Positions 60,537 through 64,000 of a DNA stretch of 64,000 nucleotides are shown here, in pieces; within the stretch, counting starts at the first letter, position 1, and every line of letters starts with the position of its first letter. Origin of the DNA: Taenia hydatigena (lineage: Eukaryota; Platyhelminthes; Cestoda; Cyclophyllidea; Taeniidae); the NCBI GenBank assembly GCA_036345935.2, contig JADWOT020001326.1, forward strand, positions 372,001-436,000, read 5' to 3'. Made by a program: the position numbers and the translations under genes. The notes beneath the pieces were generated by a model. The model ran no database searches, was not told the DNA's origin, and saw only the letters and a program-made list of their open reading frames with translations.

Positions 60537-63500
60537 TAGCCTTGATTTACGTAGTGACCTGCAAGGCGACCGAATATACTAGTGCTATAATTCTGGGGCA
60601 TATATATATGTGTATATAAGGTGATTGACTGAGATTCGCTCCTCTGTTGTTTTTGCCTTGACCTGTCACTTCACAATCAGTGAGCGGTAGTGATTGAGTC
60701 TTAATTTGCTTGAATCTCAATAACCAAGCATGAAGATATGCTGAGTTTACACTTTTGCAAACGCGTAGCCATGAATCGCATTGGCTAGACTGCATGTCAG
60801 CAAGTTTGACAAAATTTTAGTGAGCGTGTTCTGTGTGTGATAACAGGGAAAGGAAGTCGAAATACTTCAATAGTAAATCACGTAAGGTTTTAATTATAAA
60901 AGGAGCACATTTTATGATGCAAAGTATTGAATAACAGCCGAATGGACCGTTCCCGATCACGTTCTTCCTGATTTCGCAGTGAATTACGCTGTGTTGGCTG
61001 CCTTTTGGAAACAAAATAACTGCACAAACACTGGCAATGGAACCTTATACTTGCTTTCGTTTTTATCTGCCCTGATATTAGCTTTGAGTGGAATGAGAAC
61101 TCTGGGGTTTACTACCTCTTGTAGTTGCTTTGAGGCATTCTCCAGTCAGATAGTGACCATTTGGGATTGACTTCTCCCTGCCACTTTTGCATTTTCTTCC
61201 TTTATTCCGTACTTCACCACTCGTCTTAAAATTCTTGTCTTCTCCATGTCTTCGTGACACCTTTTATTCTGCTACTGATCAATTTTTAGTGGGCGAAGCC
61301 TTTAATCCACTATTTCTGGTGTCGTGTTTGCTTCTCAGGTAAGTCAGTTGCTCATCTATCTGAAAGTGTACCACTCCATTGCATTTGGATGCGCTTATAA
61401 CTGCTGGACATTTCAGCAGCCCTCAATGCAACACACGACCAGTTGGGAATTCAGGGAGTTCTATTTATCATCTTTTAATCGGATCTCACTTTATTCCGAT
61501 GCTGCGCATTTGGATCAGTGAGACAAGGCCGGTGTGTAAGAAATAGAGGTTCATGGATAGGAAGTGCCGCAATTTTATTAACTTACACGGTGCGATCCCG
61601 AGTACCTTTTTGCTGAACTAAATGCTTAGAGACTAGTTTCCTATGGCGTATTTTGCGACGAACAGCACTACTATTAATTAAATCAACAGCAGAATCAGTA
61701 GAATTCTGCATGATTGGGTGGTTTGTAGCTCTGGTTTCTACTTTACCGCTTTATGGATGGCTACTATTATCCATATGCTTGAGCTCTTCGCATAACCATT
61801 AACCGCTAGAAATTGTTGCAGCAACTCGATTTCACAAATTGAGGTTTTTAAGCTCCAGTTTTTCGTTTTGGTTTTCTGTGCAGCACTCCAAAGCCTTCCC
61901 GAGCAGGTCACCACAATTAAATGGCAAGTAATTTAAAGGATGAGCTGTGGGCTACAATGATAGTTGAATCTAAGGAACCAGTTTTGATTCTTGGGCGGCG
62001 AAAATTATTGTCCGGAGTTAACAATATTTGGAAGCTCAAGATCGGGTCCTTGTCAAAAATGGTAGTTTAGAGGTACTTCAGGGCTGATGTGGAAAACTTC
62101 ATACTAAAGGATCAACTGCGCCTGTTTGACGCGGTTGTCGATCTCCTCAATTTCAAATTGACAAGAATTTTTCATATCGTTTCCTCTCCAAAATTGCTGG
62201 TTATTTCGAAGTGTCAAAGAGCAATTAGAGACGCTACAAACTTTCGATTGTGACCTCCGTAGCTATCGTCAGTCGGTTGTACTGTATCGTCTTAACAGAT
62301 ACATCGGTTTGGTCCCCAATCGCACAAACAGCTTATCCACACCCAAAATGATTTGATTGAGGATGATGCCTTTTAACGAAGGATGGTGGTGAACATATTG
62401 ATGGCGCTCGTCCAGTCACATGGCTTGAGCATACCGCTTGTCACTTGGAAGATCACCTTTGTAAGCACAAATTGCTGGCAGTTACTTTATTTACCTAAGT
62501 GCAAAGTAACTTTGCCATGGGCAAGTTCGACCTCACGCGGCATCGAAATTGGGTACACAGGGTGTCCATATTTCAGGTATATGGCTAACAGAATTGAATT
62601 TGAGGCCGCAGGTTTATGCTTAATTTTGAAATTATAGAATGACAGAATTAGCTAGCCCTTGATGCAGCGACAATATTGCAGGCAAACATCTCATGTAACT
62701 GGGCCAAACACGGCCTTGAAAGCTGTTAGAAGAAAAAAGATCGGAGTCCTATACCTTTCAGGATATTATAAGCTGCTGCGTATTCTGATTTGGATTTAAC
62801 AATTCTTTTCTTTCGCCAAAATTAAATACCACTTAGTTTGGTTAGTAGGAGTGGTGATGCTTTGAGTAGCATAAGTTTAAAGTATTTGATGAGAGACGCG
62901 TCCTTCTTTTTCAAGCAAGCTGATATCAGCAAATCTTTGGCTACACTAGTTCTGAGATAAGAAGCGGTGAAGCAAGAACATTTAAAGCAAACTTGCTAAA
63001 TGCCACTCTTTAAGTAGATGTCATCCATTTTAGAATCCTTAACAACACGTACTTTTTCTTCCCCTATTTATTATAGGCGGAATTGCATTGGCAATTCTGC
63101 TAAGGGAAGTAACGGAGGTAACACGTAAAAACTGCTATTCAAGGTTGTGAAATGAATGTTCAGTGTAGATATTTCTCAATAACTGGAAAACTGAGTGCAT
63201 AACAAGTAGTTATCAGGCATTTTAGCTCATAAGCCAAGCCTCGGTAAATAATGTTCAAGGCTTCTTGCCAAATCCCAGGAGCGAGGTGCCTACGTTTCAA
63301 TTTTTGGCTCGAACGATGACGCTGATGTTGCTTTGTTGGGTGAGGTCGTGAATTGGTGGAACTTGCGGTACGCGAAGAGTTTGATGAGGAGTATTAAATA
63401 GGGTTGTGGCCTTGAGAATTTATTTTTGGGTCTGGAACGGTAGCGCTTTGCAGGTGAGGCCGTTGCCTTCAAAAGATTGCTGACATTGGTTTAAGTGTAG

Positions 63501-64000
63501 CTCTAGTTCATCAGCATTATGTATGCGGAAGACAGTGCTGATGAACTGTGGGTTCTGTATTTCAGAGTTTGTAGGCGATCAATGGGAAATCGTATCCTTC
63601 GTGGTTTTGAATTAGTGAGAGAGGCCATAATTGTAAATGTTGGCGGCTGAGTTATGCATTAGATTTACGAAGGAATACTACGTTCTTAGCAAAACTAACT
63701 CGTCGGTTGCATACTCGTGAGTTTGTGGTGTTTAATAATTAGAATGTGAGAGCAGTAGGATAACACTTGAGCACCTACATGACTACTTGAAAATAAATAG
63801 GATGGTGGTTTTTTTTAAGCTTATGCCAAATAATGATAAGAAGTGCAATGTCGGTCTGCGGCAGGATATAAAGATTGTCTTATGCATGCAGTGCAGGTAA
63901 TAGCGGAACTGGAACCGACCCATCAGTTCACAGATTCGCACCGTCAGTCTAATGTAGTATGAGTGACCAGCAGTAAAGGCATGCCAAATGCGCCAATTCA
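60537..64000. other. no supported gene
   Basis: Short frames only. Plus-strand 60979-61170 has one hydrophobic segment (LYLLSFLSALILALSG); 62383-62637 is unassigned. 60599-60618 is a short AT dinucleotide-like run. Confidence 0.3.

Overview
This is a eukaryotic, very probably metazoan, nuclear window. Coding matter comes in exons of about 40-330 nt with GT...AG introns mostly of 75-280 nt, there are tRNA-derived SINE remnants, and no bacterial-style operons. Base composition is moderately AT-rich. A flatworm or other lophotrochozoan would fit the small introns and the gene families, but the sequence gives no decisive lineage marker.

The window holds no complete, clearly functional gene. It holds scattered exon sets of known families, several of them doubled inside the window and visibly decaying. 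From left to right: an orphan BACK-type (BTB-Kelch) exon on the minus strand at 8.6 kb, with a 0.3 kb flank repeated in inverted orientation at 17.2 kb where most of the exon is missing; a three-exon membrane-protein 3' end at 18.8-19.2 kb (minus) that weakly resembles PQ-loop/MPDU1 proteins; an ankyrin-repeat pseudogene at 25.3-27.1 kb (minus) with a second partial copy facing the other way at 29.0-29.8 kb; an unidentified three-exon set at 30.3-31.0 kb (minus); a relic of CELF/Bruno-type RNA-binding sequence (third RRM) at 31.0-31.4 kb (minus); and a multi-exon C2H2 zinc-finger gene at 32.3-34.7 kb (plus).

The right half has SINE remnants at 39.4-40.7 and 48.3-49.1 kb, a second and better preserved CELF-like locus at 43.8-44.9 kb (minus), a diverged tandem duplication at 51.3-51.8 kb, and a second copy of the zinc-finger gene at 57.9-60.5 kb (minus) with the same exon lengths and intron phases as the first. 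The remaining sequence, more than half of the window, shows only short unsupported reading frames, low-complexity tracts and a few perfect hairpins.

The genes show no joint pathway. The common thread is duplication followed by decay: frameshifts, stops, lost splice sites and in-frame deletions differ between copies. The best-supported reading is a pseudogene-rich, gene-poor segment. Exon joins come from hand translation of both strands; family names rest on remembered motif patterns, not database searches.
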